The notes under the pieces: generated by a model
Told to the model about the DNA's origin: nothing
Databases searched by the model: none
What the model saw: only the letters and a program-made list of their open reading frames with translations
Program-made: the position numbers and the translations under genes
NCBI GenBank assembly: GCA_002338895.1
Contig: DDJH01000211.1
Coordinates: 4,613-10,009, forward strand
DNA length: 5,397 nt
Direction: 5' to 3'
Source: Lentisphaeria bacterium UBA1829
GTDB lineage: Bacteria; Verrucomicrobiota; Lentisphaeria; Victivallales; UBA1829
Part shown: piece by piece, positions 5,347 to 5,397 of the stretch
Position numbering within the stretch: position 1 is the first letter of the stretch
Layout of the letters: the number at the start of each line of letters is the position of its first letter

Positions 5347-5397
5347 ATGGAACAGACGGAAAAAGTTCCGCTCCGGCCGTGGCCGGACTTCGCGGAA
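5347..5397 (+). CDS. N-terminus of a divergently transcribed protein (partial), possibly DegT/DnrJ/EryC1/StrS-like
   Basis: An ATG at 5347 opens a frame that runs to the window end, giving MEQTEKVPLRPWPDFAE (17 residues). The codon use is GC-rich like the neighbouring genes, and the frame follows an AT-rich leader. An upstream AAAGGA is a candidate ribosome-binding site, though its 11-12 nt spacer is longer than ideal. The LRPWPDFAE segment resembles the N-terminal WP-x-F/Y-x-E stretch common in DegT/DnrJ/EryC1/StrS (PLP-dependent sugar aminotransferase) proteins. Seventeen residues are far too few to assign a family, and this is offered only as a guess. It shares its promoter region with the AraC-type gene and may be coregulated. 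Confidence 0.55.
   Translation, partial: MEQTEKVPLRPWPDFAE

Noticed and set aside
1..5397. RNA genes, insertion sequences, CRISPR arrays, attachment sites
   Set aside because: I saw no tRNA-like cloverleaf, rRNA segment, transposase, terminal inverted repeats, regular spacer-repeat array or integrase-linked repeat by inspection. A covariance-model scan could still reveal a small RNA in 4192-4319 or 5178-5346.

Overview
The window is a compact bacterial accessory region with GC-rich genes, AT-rich intergenic promoters and conventional Shine-Dalgarno starts. The combination of an AraC-type regulator, a very large FAD_oxidored (PF12831-type) protein with a helical C-terminal tail, and a dipeptide-type ABC permease recalls the Lentisphaerota / Planctomycetota / Verrucomicrobiota group, for example Victivallis-like gut or sediment bacteria. 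That placement is an inference from gene content only, and it is tentative.

Layout, left to right. (1) 1-171, + strand: the last 56 residues of a PP2C-family Ser/Thr protein phosphatase. (2) 172-215: a short convergent gap with one GC-rich hairpin. (3) 216-1475, - strand: an OppB/DppB-type ABC permease whose loop between membrane segments 1 and 2 is enlarged by roughly 100 residues or more. No partner permease, ATPase or binding protein is visible. (4) 1476-1542: a 67-nt gap that can fold into a 10-bp hairpin covering the permease ribosome-binding site, with a competing alternative stem. (5) 1543-4191, - strand: an 882-residue FAD-dependent oxidoreductase with an internal duplication (degenerate N-terminal half-copy, intact second copy) and a HEAT-like tail. 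(6) 4192-4319: its promoter region, with an extended -10 box and two 21-bp imperfect direct repeats. (7) 4320-5177, - strand: a 285-residue AraC/XylS-family regulator. (8) 5178-5346: a divergent promoter region with a second pair of direct repeats, also at a 21-bp period, and clustered TTCAA/TTGAA half-sites. (9) 5347-5397, + strand: the first 17 residues of a divergently transcribed gene.

Proposed working model (inference): the AraC-type protein senses an unknown ligand with its N-terminal domain. It binds 21-bp-spaced half-sites to activate the oxidoreductase-permease transcription unit, whose promoter has no -35 box, and to control its own gene and perhaps the divergent + strand gene. The oxidoreductase would be cytoplasmic and the permease an inner-membrane component. 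The substrate cannot be read from the sequence. No RNA genes, mobile elements, CRISPR arrays or phage features were seen. No stretch of more than 300 bases lacks a gene.
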